From Candidatus Saccharimonadales bacterium (lineage in GTDB: Bacteria > Patescibacteriota > Saccharimonadia > Saccharimonadales > Saccharimonadaceae), in assembly GCA_039928925.1 (NCBI GenBank), contig JBDSSF010000001.1:203837-267836 (forward strand): a stretch of DNA of 64,000 bases, given 5' to 3'. A model generated the notes under the pieces. The model did not search any database. It was given only the letters and a program-made list of their open reading frames with translations, and was not told where the DNA came from. Of this stretch, positions 1 through 6,154 are shown in pieces. A program made the position numbers and the translations under genes. The stretch's first letter is position 1, and each line of letters begins with the position of its first letter.

Positions 1-142
1 TGTTGGCACCTTGCTCGATGGTGAAGCCATATTTTTCCGAGAATACAGCCGTATCAGCAAAGTCAGGATCGCAAGCAATTTCCTCAACCTCAAGATTATT
101 GAGAGTCACAGTATTAGCAACTTTTTCATGTAGTATCGTCAT
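1..142 (-). CDS. YbaK/EbsC-type aminoacyl-tRNA deacylase-like protein, N-terminal part only
   Basis: Only the first 47 residues lie in the window; the gene runs off the left edge. The fragment contains the stretch CDPDFADTAVFSEKYG, which I recognise from actinobacterial and CPR proteins of the YbaK/prolyl-tRNA-synthetase-associated family. That family hydrolyses mischarged tRNAs. The ATG at 142 is preceded, with 6 nt spacing, by a TATAGT -10 box (149-154 on the complement), so the mRNA would be leaderless. The gene points away from the first copy of the tRNA-Gln-derived repeat at 184. It may be the original chromosomal neighbour downstream of tRNA-Gln before the array was inserted. The family call is from memory of the motif and is moderately sure. 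Confidence 0.55.
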   Translation of the reverse strand, partial: MTILHEKVANTVTLNNLEVEEIACDPDFADTAVFSEKYGFTIEQGAN

Positions 143-148
143 TACTTT

Positions 149-154
149 ACTATA
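149..154 (-). promoter_or_regulatory. -10 box (TATAGT) of a leaderless promoter
   Basis: On the minus strand TATAGT is followed by 6 nt and then the ATG at 142. The same -10/ATG geometry occurs in front of the Nudix-like gene (4511-4516) and the DUF2726 gene (5960-5965), and all three stand next to a repeat copy. Confidence 0.55.
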
Positions 155-162
155 ACAAATAT

Positions 163-180
163 AACTCCGTAACAGGAGTT
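163..180. repeat. Small hairpin next to repeat copy 1
   Basis: AACTCC (163-168) and GGAGTT (175-180) form a perfect 6-bp stem directly before the repeat. A 7-bp hairpin stands in the same place next to the repeat copy at 4546. Confidence 0.4.
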
Positions 181-183
181 GTT

Positions 184-230
184 TAAGCATAATCATCTTG
201 GCTGGGGTTAGTGGATGTGTTTAGAACTTA
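184..230. repeat. att-like repeat, copy 1
   Basis: Contains AATCATCTTGGCTGGGG followed by a block related to TAGTGGATATGTTTAGAA. The left half matches the copies at 4546 and 5990; the right half matches the copies at 4059 and 4546. On the minus strand it reads CCCCAGCCAAGATG, where CCCCAGCCA resembles a tRNA-Gln acceptor end with its CCA. Confidence 0.7.
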
Positions 231-346
231 TAGCGTAAATACTATAAAGATCTAAATATTAAATCACTATAGTTTTTACCCGAGATTGAACGCTCTCGGG
301 CGGCGTATTTGACAACAACGTTGATCGACAATGGGACCCAGTAGAA

Positions 347-790
347 TCAGATCTCAGATCTACTAGACCCGATACCAAAACCCTCAAATCCCGTGCCGTC
401 TAACCAGTGGCTTCCATCTTCACCCTTTCTGACGATGTAATATGGCACGTCAAGTTCAGTCGCATCATCAATGCATCCCCAGAAGTCAAGGTTAGAATGT
501 GTTGCATCAGGCTCTTCTTGAACTATTGCATCAATGCCAGCAAGACCTTGATCTCCGAACAAGGTGATCAGCAAGTCCTGCTTGATCTGGTCATAACGAG
601 CATCCCATTTCAACTCATCGACTGGTGTGCCTTTCATATCAGCATCGACTTGACGCATGACATCTTCAATCGAAGGGATCGGACCCTTAATCCGCAACAC
701 TTGCGGCTTCATACCAGCCAACTGCATTGCTTGACGCATTCTAGAATACTGCCGAGCCCTTACGCTGCCAAGGACTAAAAGAATTCCCAT
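347..790 (-). CDS. Hypothetical protein, 147 aa
   Basis: I do not recognise this protein. It is soluble-looking, without a signal peptide or membrane segment, and starts MGILLVLGSVRARQ. The middle is rich in acidic residues and the C-terminus is Gly/Ser-rich. Base composition is higher in GC than the AT-rich DNA around it, as for the other orphan genes at 2.9-3.7, 30.4-31.4 and 59.5 kb, so it may have arrived by transfer. It lies alone between the first repeat copy and the decayed recombinase tail. A 16-bp inverted repeat (822-837/863-878) stands upstream and could serve as an operator or terminator. An ATG start at 790 follows AAGGAA with suitable spacing. Confidence 0.6.
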   Translation of the reverse strand: MGILLVLGSVRARQYSRMRQAMQLAGMKPQVLRIKGPIPSIEDVMRQVDADMKGTPVDELKWDARYDQIKQDLLITLFGDQGLAGIDAIVQEEPDATHSNLDFWGCIDDATELDVPYYIVRKGEDGSHWLDGTGFEGFGIGSSRSEI

Positions 791-821
791 GGTAGGTTCC
801 TTCGTTCAGTGCCGCTAGACT

Positions 822-878
822 GTCTAGCTTAGCAAAGATGAGTCGAATTAGTGACAACTATTCTTTGCTAAGTTAGAC
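822..878. repeat. 16-bp inverted repeat upstream of the 147-aa gene
   Basis: GTCTAGCTTAGCAAAG (822-837) is repeated in inverted form at 863-878 with one mismatch and a 25-bp spacer. The arms are in the intergenic region between the 147-aa gene and the recombinase remnant. A regulatory site is possible; no terminator T-tract follows. Confidence 0.55.
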
Positions 879-1389
879 TATTATTGTCAAATATACGTAA
901 ACAAATTTTTAAATAAGTTTACTACTGATATATTATCACATTATGAAGATTTTGCAACTTCGTGTACAACACTGAACACATAGAAGTACATATACTATTA
1001 TTGATGATAACTTCAATCATTATAATCGATATTAGAGAAAACTAATGACTTCCCGAAGAAAGTCGCACATGTGTTTGCTGATCAAATTGCAGTTATTTCT
1101 CAATGATTTTTGTAATCGTAAGTTTTTTGTTTATTATAATATTATCACTAAAGAAATGTATGAGAACAAGCTCAATGACCTACGATCTACACAACTTGAT
1201 ATTGAGAGAAGAATTGCCAATCTTGGTACAGCATCAAAAGAGTTCTATGAAAATACTCAGAGTGTTATGGAGATCGCTCGTGATGCACCATTAACGCTTC
1301 TCAGTTCGAAGATTGATAAAAGACGAGCACTCATGACTTTGGTACTTTTGAACTTAACTATATACGATGAACAACTGAGGTGGGAATAT

Positions 1390-1417
1390 AAAAAGCCATT
1401 CAGTTTAATGGCTTTTT
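1390..1417 (+). terminator. Terminator-like hairpin inside the recombinase remnant
   Basis: AAAAAGCCATT and AATGGCTTTTT form an 11-bp stem with a 6-nt loop, ending in a T-run. The intact recombinase has an equivalent 7-bp hairpin at 10459-10479 in the same codons. Confidence 0.7.
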
Positions 1418-1434
1418 ATACAGATAATGACTCG

Positions 1435-1460
1435 TGGCTGGGGAAACGGGATTCGAACGA
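1435..1460. repeat. att-like tRNA-Gln 3'-end remnant, copy 2
   Basis: TGGCTGGGG, a short spacer, then GGGATTCGAAC: on the minus strand this reads as a T-loop (TTCGAAT) plus an acceptor ending TTCCCCAGCCA. It resembles the 3' quarter of a tRNA-Gln with a TGGGGAA acceptor. The rest of the tRNA is missing. Confidence 0.6.
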
Positions 1461-1537
1461 CTACTGTAAACTACCTCCTGATCTAAAGGTTCGTCGTATG
1501 GTAGCTTGGGTGAGAACTGTTTGCAAGTTCAATATCG

Positions 1538-2632
1538 TTATTCAGTAATTTCATTATTCCAAGCAATATTCTTCACTACCTGCGACAGCCGATATCCATT
1601 CGTGTGTAAACAAATCCCTAAGTACGAGCTGAGATTATTTTCACTAATTCGTAGAAGCACCCGCCGTTTCGTCTTCGTCCGGAGAGTAATCGCATATGGT
1701 CGCAAGACATGTCCCAAGAAATCAATTCCCTGATGCCATGAACGAATAGACACTTTATCTGGATGCAACCCTAGCATTAAATTATCTCTCAGGAATATTC
1801 CGATCGGTTCGATAAGCGATTCTAAATACGCTTTGTCTGTTGAAACGATGACAAAATCATCACAGTACCTAAGGTAGTGTTTGATACCGAGGGTTTGTTT
1901 CATAAACCAGTCGAGTTCGTGCAGATAAATGTTAGCGAATAGCTGGCTTGTGACATTGCCAAGTGGAATGCCTTTTCCGTTCTCATGTCCGTGACTGAGA
2001 ATAATCGTCCGTAGTAATTCTATGGTTTGTTTGTCATCAACCCTTAACTCAATAAGACGCATAAGAATTTCGTGATCGATCGAGGCGAAGAATTGTCGTA
2101 CATCACACTTAAGCGCATATACCTTCTGAGTATTATTACGGCTTGCCTGACGAAGGAACAACCCCAGTCGTGCCACACCAGCATGCGTACCTTTACCGAC
2201 TCGACATGAATAGCTGTCGTGAATAAATCGTTTTTCAAATAATGGCTCAGTCGCCGAAACAATCGCTTGATGAACAAGCCTGTCCCTTACCTTTGCTTTG
2301 TGGATCTTTCGAGTTTTTGGGTCGCAAATCGTGAATGGTTGGTAACTTCCGTGTATGTAACTATGCGTTTCGAGGTCTCTGCTCAAAATGTGGATGCTTT
2401 CAGTAATGTGCTTTTGATACTCGCCAACATCAAAACGTGATTTCTTGCCTGTAGAAAACTTTTTCCATGCTTGCCACAGTGCTTTTTCTGAACTGATTGT
2501 AGTAAAATCGAAAGAATGAACAGACTTTCTGCTAATCCGACCCCCCCCGACAGCTTTGACCACAAGATCAAGGTCCAGCTCAAGTTGCCTGGGCAGTTTC
2601 AAAACATTCCCGTCATTGTCAGTTTGTATCAA
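1538..2632 (-). CDS. Reverse transcriptase of the diversity-generating-retroelement type
   Basis: The protein (about 364 aa) has the usual RT order: RDRLVHQAI, an SYSCRVGKGTH segment, KCDVRQFFASIDH (motif A), LGNVTSQ at about 224-230, RYCDDFVI at about 255-262 with the catalytic aspartates at 258/259, and DFLGHVL. The LGxxxSQ form, in place of QGxxxSP, is the signature of DGR reverse transcriptases. An Avd-like gene overlaps it on the other strand, which strengthens the call. I chose the TTG at 2632 because AAAGGAG precedes it at good spacing; a GTG at 2650 is possible. No maturase or endonuclease domain is visible. I did not find a template repeat near it. Retron or unknown-group RT would be the alternatives. 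Confidence 0.8.
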   Translation of the reverse strand: MIQTDNDGNVLKLPRQLELDLDLVVKAVGGGRISRKSVHSFDFTTISSEKALWQAWKKFSTGKKSRFDVGEYQKHITESIHILSRDLETHSYIHGSYQPFTICDPKTRKIHKAKVRDRLVHQAIVSATEPLFEKRFIHDSYSCRVGKGTHAGVARLGLFLRQASRNNTQKVYALKCDVRQFFASIDHEILMRLIELRVDDKQTIELLRTIILSHGHENGKGIPLGNVTSQLFANIYLHELDWFMKQTLGIKHYLRYCDDFVIVSTDKAYLESLIEPIGIFLRDNLMLGLHPDKVSIRSWHQGIDFLGHVLRPYAITLRTKTKRRVLLRISENNLSSYLGICLHTNGYRLSQVVKNIAWNNEITE

Positions 2633-2947
2633 CTTTACAGCTCCTTTCACGACGAATTAATAAATTTTCCTAAGTCAGAACGCTATAATCTAGGCGCAAC
2701 TTGCCAAAACGAAATACTAGAGATTATGAAGCAATGTTTACGAGCAGCAGGCTCAAGCAAGATTGAATACAAAGCTACAAATCTAAAAAATGCCTCAGCA
2801 AATCTCGACACCCTAAGACTGCTCTTGAGTCTCTGCAAAGATTGCAGATGTATCTCCAACCAATCCTACCAGCAGCTCGATTCCAAGTTATCTGGAATCG
2901 GTCGCATGCTGGGAGGCTGGTTAAGATCTATTTCGAGTAGTCCCTAA
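2516..2947 (+). CDS. avd: Avd-like four-helix-bundle accessory protein of a DGR
   Basis: From about residue 28 on the protein matches the Avd/four-helix pattern: IPVIVSLYQLYSSFHDEL, FPKSERYNLG, a helix EILEIMKQ, then LDTLRLLLSLCKD, SYQQLDSKLSGIGRMLGGWL. Avd binds RT and template RNA in known DGRs. The first about 27 residues are encoded antisense to the RT N-terminus and could be spurious. A TAAAAT box 7 nt before the ATG at 2516 would support a leaderless start there; a TTG near 2584 is an alternative. The 3' end overlaps the converging gene at 2928 by 20 bp. A run of eight C (2541-2548) lies in the part shared with the RT frame. Confidence 0.75.
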   Translation: MNRLSANPTPPDSFDHKIKVQLKLPGQFQNIPVIVSLYQLYSSFHDELINFPKSERYNLGATCQNEILEIMKQCLRAAGSSKIEYKATNLKNASANLDTLRLLLSLCKDCRCISNQSYQQLDSKLSGIGRMLGGWLRSISSSP

Positions 2948-3060
2948 CGACAGGCGAAGACCAGTTGTCATTGGCATTGTCAGCGTCGTTGGCGTTCAGG
3001 TTCACCCCGAGGTCGAGGACCCACCGGTTGACGTACGGAACGTTCGACCAGTCGGAACCG
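2928..3060 (-). other. Candidate DGR variable region (3' end of the GC-rich gene)
   Basis: The stretch encodes WSNVPYVNRW to the stop and is dense in AAY codons. It lies at the extreme 3' end of the gene, where variable regions normally sit. Its partner template repeat was not found by eye between 1 and 10.6 kb. Confidence 0.4.
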
Positions 3061-3725
3061 TACTTCGCCTGAAGGCCAGAGAGTTTCGGATAGGGCGAGC
3101 CCTTTCCGTCCCAGCTCATGGCCCAGTCAGGGTCAAGGACGAGCTTCTCGAGCACCTCGATGCTCGCGAGTCGCACCTTGTCCTTCTTGGCCAGCGAGAG
3201 CGCATCCTTGGGGGATTTGCCCTGATAGCCGTTCGGATCGAAGTGGACGAGACGCAGGACACCAGTCGGCTTCATACCAGCCGCGTACTTGAGCGGCGTT
3301 TCCGCCGTCGGATAGCGATACTTGGTGTATCCAGCGGGAGGCACGAATGCATCCCACAGGCGACCGAAGCAGCTCGAAAGCGTGTAGCCGAAGCCACCGC
3401 TGACGAGAGGTGTGTCCGTGTCGGTGAAGGGCTTGAAGACATCCGCCTGCTGGAGGATGCGCTCGCGCGTTTCCTCGTCGATGACGACGCCGAGTTCTTC
3501 CCAGCGGGCAAGCTGACGCTCGACCCACTGCACGATGGAATCGGTGGTCTTCTTTGTGGGATAAATCCCGTCGAGAATGCCCTGAGTTGCGTCGAGGACA
3601 TCTTCGACAGTGAGACTACCCGCCTTGAGACGCCGCGAGATTTCATTCTGGCGAGCCTGAAGGCTGAACAGCTGATCGGTGGTGGTCACGAGAGACCCTT
3701 TCTTTGGATTGCCGTAGAGGCTCAT
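2928..3725 (-). CDS. GC-rich protein, candidate DGR variable target
   Basis: I know no characterised relative. The gene is clearly richer in GC than its surroundings. The N-terminal half is helical and charged; the C-terminal half has Trp/Gly/Tyr-rich segments (YRYPTAETPLKYAAGM, DPDWAMSWDGKG) and ends with WSNVPYVNRWVLDL, VNLNAN and NDNWSSPVVRDY. The last about 40 codons contain nine AAC/AAT asparagine codons, the codons used at variable positions of DGR template and variable repeats. Together with the adjacent RT and Avd genes this makes it a candidate for the diversified protein; that is an inference because no template repeat was seen. The ATG at 3725 is preferred over a GTG at 3731; no clear ribosome-binding site. 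Confidence 0.55.
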   Translation of the reverse strand: MSLYGNPKKGSLVTTTDQLFSLQARQNEISRRLKAGSLTVEDVLDATQGILDGIYPTKKTTDSIVQWVERQLARWEELGVVIDEETRERILQQADVFKPFTDTDTPLVSGGFGYTLSSCFGRLWDAFVPPAGYTKYRYPTAETPLKYAAGMKPTGVLRLVHFDPNGYQGKSPKDALSLAKKDKVRLASIEVLEKLVLDPDWAMSWDGKGSPYPKLSGLQAKYGSDWSNVPYVNRWVLDLGVNLNANDADNANDNWSSPVVRDYSK

Positions 3726-3916
3726 CGACACACATAATGTGCATCAACGATCTCAACTTATCATTGAGAACGGCGTGGTATATTCAGTGCTGATATCAAT
3801 ACACAACGCCGTCCTCAGGGGAATGCTAGATTATTAAGGTTCGGGTACATTATAGCATAAATGAGTGTATTTTGCAATATACACAAGCGTTTTGCAAATA
3901 AAAAGCTCCGCCAAAG

Positions 3917-3940
3917 GAAGTACCTGGGATTCGAACCAAC
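3917..3940. repeat. Degenerate tRNA T-arm-like fragment
   Basis: On the minus strand GTTGGTTCGAATCCCAGG resembles a T-arm and the beginning of an acceptor strand. No D-arm or anticodon arm accompanies it and the CCCAGCCA end is absent, so it is a scar, not a gene. Confidence 0.4.
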
Positions 3941-3973
3941 TTATCTCTGTTAGTTATTTTTAACTCAAAATTA

Positions 3974-3997
3974 AACAAGCACCCGAAAGTGCTTGTT
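3974..3997. terminator. Bidirectional intrinsic terminator
   Basis: AACAAGCAC and GTGCTTGTT form a 9-bp stem around CCGAAA, with A and T runs outside on both sides. Confidence 0.7.
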
Positions 3998-4058
3998 TTT
4001 GTTCATCAGAGACCTTTCCAACAGATTGAAGGATGTGGGTCTCATTTTGTTGTGTCGC

Positions 4059-4097
4059 ATCTGGCTGGGGCTAATGGATATGTTTAGAACTTTTAAT
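4059..4097. repeat. att-like repeat, copy 3 (hybrid)
   Basis: CTGGCTGGGGCTAATGGATA and the following TGTTTAGAACTTTT match the right half of copy 1. The left flank (GTGTCGCAT) differs from the other copies, as expected of a hybrid attL/attR-type site. Confidence 0.6.
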
Positions 4098-4503
4098 TTA
4101 TGTAGCCAAGTTTTTCAAATAGAATTCGAGACGGGGGAACAATATCATAGGATGAAAGATCTTCAGGCTTAACCCACTCAATCTTTTCTATTCCTTCAGC
4201 GACTTGAATATCTCCGCTTACGTACTCACATTCGACATCGAGATAGATGAAAAACTTTTTGATGCCATCGAGATCGTGTTTAACTTCCGTATCCCAAGAT
4301 ATTTTGTTCTTTACGGTTACTGTTACGCCGGCTTTAGTGCGTACTTCGGCGATGATTGCATCATCGGGGTCAACGTTTGACGTGGCCTCAGCACCAAATA
4401 TGTACCACGTTTCTTTATAAGGAGGTGAGCCATCTGGTTTTTTACGCATTAAAATTGCACCATCTTTTTTCACGACACCAACGATAAGGACTTTTGTTTG
4501 CAT
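4093..4503 (-). CDS. Nudix-fold protein with a degenerate Nudix box
   Basis: The 136-aa protein has the Nudix beta start (KVLIVGVVKKDGAILMRKKP), a WYIFGAEA turn, and the C-terminal IEKIEWVKPEDL element. The position of the Nudix box reads GAEATSNVDPDDAIIAEVRT and then KAGV; in the consensus GX5EX7REUXEEXGU most catalytic glutamates are replaced. A hydrolase with weak or altered activity, or a binding protein, is likely. The start at ATG 4503 is chosen because TATAAT lies 7 nt upstream (leaderless), whereas a longer frame to 4545 would begin inside the adjacent hairpin. The gene fills a module of its own between two repeat copies. Confidence 0.65.
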   Translation of the reverse strand: MQTKVLIVGVVKKDGAILMRKKPDGSPPYKETWYIFGAEATSNVDPDDAIIAEVRTKAGVTVTVKNKISWDTEVKHDLDGIKKFFIYLDVECEYVSGDIQVAEGIEKIEWVKPEDLSSYDIVPPSRILFEKLGYIN

Positions 4504-4510
4504 AAAAGCT

Positions 4511-4516
4511 ATTATA
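4511..4516 (-). promoter_or_regulatory. -10 box (TATAAT) of the Nudix-like gene
   Basis: A perfect TATAAT on the minus strand, 7 nt before the ATG at 4503. Confidence 0.6.
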
Positions 4517-4527
4517 ACAGACAAAAA

Positions 4528-4545
4528 ATGACGATTTCTCGTCAT
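4528..4545. repeat. Hairpin next to repeat copy 4
   Basis: ATGACGA and TCGTCAT form a 7-bp stem around TTTC, between the Nudix promoter and the repeat. Confidence 0.55.
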
Positions 4546-4592
4546 TTAAGCATAATCATCTTGGCTGGGGCTAGTGGATATGTTGAGAAATT
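4546..4592. repeat. att-like repeat, copy 4
   Basis: The most complete copy: TTAAGCATAATCATCTTGGC followed by TGGGGCTAGTGGATATGTT. It shares its left half with copies 1 and 5 and its right half with copies 1 and 3. Confidence 0.7.
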
Positions 4593-4675
4593 TTTAGTAT
4601 CTAACTCCTATGCCTTGTATTTTACTGAGCTTATTATGTTACTATGATTACTATAAACATACCTAGGAGAAGTAA

Positions 4676-5203
4676 ATGACAGATGTACCCGTAGATGTTA
4701 AGCCAGTGAAGGTAAAGGCATCTGATCATGACACCTATGGAGTAGCTACAATTATCTCGCTCCTTCTTCCAATTGTCGGAATTATCATGGGAGTAGTATA
4801 TCTGACAAAGGACAAGGCAGAAGATAAAAAGCTAGGCGAGCATCTAATCGCAATCAGTATACTTGCTAGCATTGTTATTAGTTTCATTTGGTTCTCTTTT
4901 GTATCATCTAGAACACCATCTGTTATACCGATTAGTACTTTAGATTCACCTTCTGTTAACTTGACACCGACTAGTCCCCCTTGGGATATTGAAGCTGCGT
5001 ATGTAAAGATTAGCAAAGGAATGACACGAGCGGCAGTGGAAGCAGTGATCAAAAAACCTGCAGCAAATTGTGCAAGAAGTGAACAATCCGGATCAGCAGA
5101 TCAGTACGCTTCATGCTCATACGGGGGAGCAGGGGATCATGGTATAATCGTGATAAATTACGTTAACGACATTGTAACATCTACAGAAAAATCCACTTAT
5201 TAG
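4676..5203 (+). CDS. Two-TM membrane protein with a BamE/SmpA-like C-terminal domain
   Basis: Residues about 20-42 and 58-78 are hydrophobic and separated by a charged loop, as in DUF4190-type proteins. A Ser/Thr/Pro linker follows (about 79-105), then a domain with IEAAYVKISKGMTRAAVEAV, a Cys pair and IIVINYVNDIVTSTEK. The GMTxxxVExxIKKP pattern is that of the SmpA/BamE fold, which binds other envelope proteins. The domain would lie outside the cell. The gene opens its module, with AGGAGAAGTAA ATG giving a good ribosome-binding site. The exact partner is unknown. Confidence 0.6.
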   Translation: MTDVPVDVKPVKVKASDHDTYGVATIISLLLPIVGIIMGVVYLTKDKAEDKKLGEHLIAISILASIVISFIWFSFVSSRTPSVIPISTLDSPSVNLTPTSPPWDIEAAYVKISKGMTRAAVEAVIKKPAANCARSEQSGSADQYASCSYGGAGDHGIIVINYVNDIVTSTEKSTY

Positions 5204-5446
5204 CCTACACTAGTGATTAATCATCATGTACTTAATTGACTCTGAATTCCTCTGAAATTTGTAAACTCAAGAAAAATGTGGATACCTAATATATAACTTC
5301 AGAAGTATAAGTTTACTAGAAGTGACTAGAGAATAAAAATACAATAACATAATCCATATTTCGGATGCTTATAGAACTAGTTACTATTAGAAAGCACTGT
5401 TGAATGTTTTTTTGCTCCAGTTAAGCTATGTTCTAGAAAAAAATTA
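5204..5446. other. AT-rich intergenic stretch between converging genes
   Basis: About 240 bp, strongly AT-rich. I see no gene, no terminator with a convincing stem and no repeat here. Confidence 0.5.
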
Positions 5447-5953
5447 CTAGCTAAATTTAGAATTTGCGCTTACGAGTGCTTGAATAATCTCTTCATTCGA
5501 CACATTTTTATTTGCGAATCGCACTAAAGGTAAGTGAGCCTGTTTAAATATTCTTTCAACTTCAGTATCACGCTCAATACGGTCTTTACTTTCGTGTGTA
5601 TAATCATCTAGTTCTATGGCATACATTGGCTGGAGTGTAGTCTTATCGCAAAGCACGTAATCAACTGACTTACCGTTAATGTGTTTGAATGCATAGCTCC
5701 AATCCTGACCTTTAACTCGGTGTTCAAGGATTGCCGATAGGTGCACTTGAGGGAAGACATAATATCGCTCGCTCACAGCATCCTCTATTTTTGTAAAAAA
5801 CTCCGACTCAGCCCTCGACATTAATAAGTTTTTAGCTGTGTATGTATAAGTATCTTTTTTACGAATCTTTCGCTCAACTTGAGAATTTCGTCGTACTAGA
5901 TTAACAAATGCAGCAGCAACGATAAGAAATCCAGCTAAGAATAATACTTCCAT
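5447..5953 (-). CDS. DUF2726-family protein with N-terminal membrane anchor
   Basis: A hydrophobic helix (residues 1-20) is followed by a basic linker and then LLMSRAESEFFTKIEDAV, VFPQVHLSAIL, SVDYVLCDKTT, YAIELDDYTHES and the final LPLVRFANK. This is the DUF2726 pattern, related to PD-(D/E)XK nuclease folds (VDYVL...AIELDD). The family is often found with mobile elements and helicase-type proteins; its reaction is not established. Start ATG 5953 has TATGAT 6 nt upstream. It converges with the BamE-like gene of the same module and points away from the repeat copy at 5990. Confidence 0.7.
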   Translation of the reverse strand: MEVLFLAGFLIVAAAFVNLVRRNSQVERKIRKKDTYTYTAKNLLMSRAESEFFTKIEDAVSERYYVFPQVHLSAILEHRVKGQDWSYAFKHINGKSVDYVLCDKTTLQPMYAIELDDYTHESKDRIERDTEVERIFKQAHLPLVRFANKNVSNEEIIQALVSANSKFS

Positions 5954-5989
5954 GATTTCATCATAACAAAAATTCTCTCGAAGGAGTAG

Positions 5990-6030
5990 TTAAGCATAAT
6001 CATCTTGGCTGGGGCAAGTCAATATGCTCA
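5990..6030. repeat. att-like repeat, copy 5
   Basis: TTAAGCATAATCATCTTGGC then TGGGGCAAGTCAATATG. The left half is identical to copies 1 and 4; the right half has diverged. Confidence 0.7.
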
Positions 6031-6154
6031 AAGCTGGCAAACAAATTTTGATCTGCATGCTGGCATCTGTACTATATAAGACATATAGATAGCCGTATTA
6101 ACTAATACTAACGAAATTACGAATAAAATTTTACATTTGACATATAATGTGGAC

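Larger units (their letters stand above)
1150..1470 (+). pseudogene. C-terminal remnant of a large serine recombinase
   Basis: An open frame covers 1045-1548, but similarity to the intact recombinase at 9063-10598 begins only near 1150. Shared elements are FYEN followed by an SSK...KRR...LVLLNL segment, then QLRWEYKKPF, MA-Y and SWLG-RDSN. The resolvase, recombinase and zinc-ribbon domains are absent, so this is a 5'-truncated relic. As in the intact gene, the frame reads through a terminator-like hairpin and then through antisense tRNA 3'-end sequence (TGGCTGGGG...GGGATTCGAAC), which marks an old attachment site. The residues after RDSN are likely not part of the ancestral protein. Confidence 0.75.
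3732..4092. other. Intergenic stretch with hairpins and a tRNA-like scar
   Basis: No gene is visible. The stretch holds a long imperfect inverted repeat (ACGGCGT...ACGCCGT, about 3771-3813) upstream of the GC-rich gene, a TCTCAA/TTGAGA repeat next to it, a tRNA T-arm-like scar near 3917-3940, a strong bidirectional terminator at 3974-3997, and the repeat copy beginning at 4059. Confidence 0.6.

Noticed and set aside
407..778. Plus-strand open frame opposite the 147-aa gene
   Set aside because: It has no ribosome-binding site and its translation looks like antisense of a real gene.
1435..1460. Possible second tRNA-Gln gene
   Set aside because: Only the 3' end is present and the T-stem 5' side does not pair.
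1506..1733. Plus-strand open frame over the end of the RT gene
   Set aside because: It is antisense to conserved RT residues and has no start signals.
1538..2632. Group II intron maturase
   Set aside because: No maturase X or HNH domain and no intron domain V-like hairpin downstream; the SQ motif and Avd partner point to a DGR type.
3133..3737. Several long open frames on both strands over the GC-rich gene (for example 3243-3737 plus)
   Set aside because: They are shadows caused by high GC content; their translations are Arg/Ser-rich, while the minus frame 2928-3725 has normal protein composition.
3917..3940. Possible tRNA gene
   Set aside because: Only a T-arm-like piece exists; no anticodon arm or matching acceptor strand can be found nearby.
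184..6030. CRISPR array from regularly repeated motif
   Set aside because: The copies are kilobases apart with genes between them and no cas genes are present.
184..6030. Classical integron attC array
   Set aside because: No tyrosine-type IntI gene is seen; the repeat contains a tRNA-Gln end and the associated enzyme is a serine recombinase.
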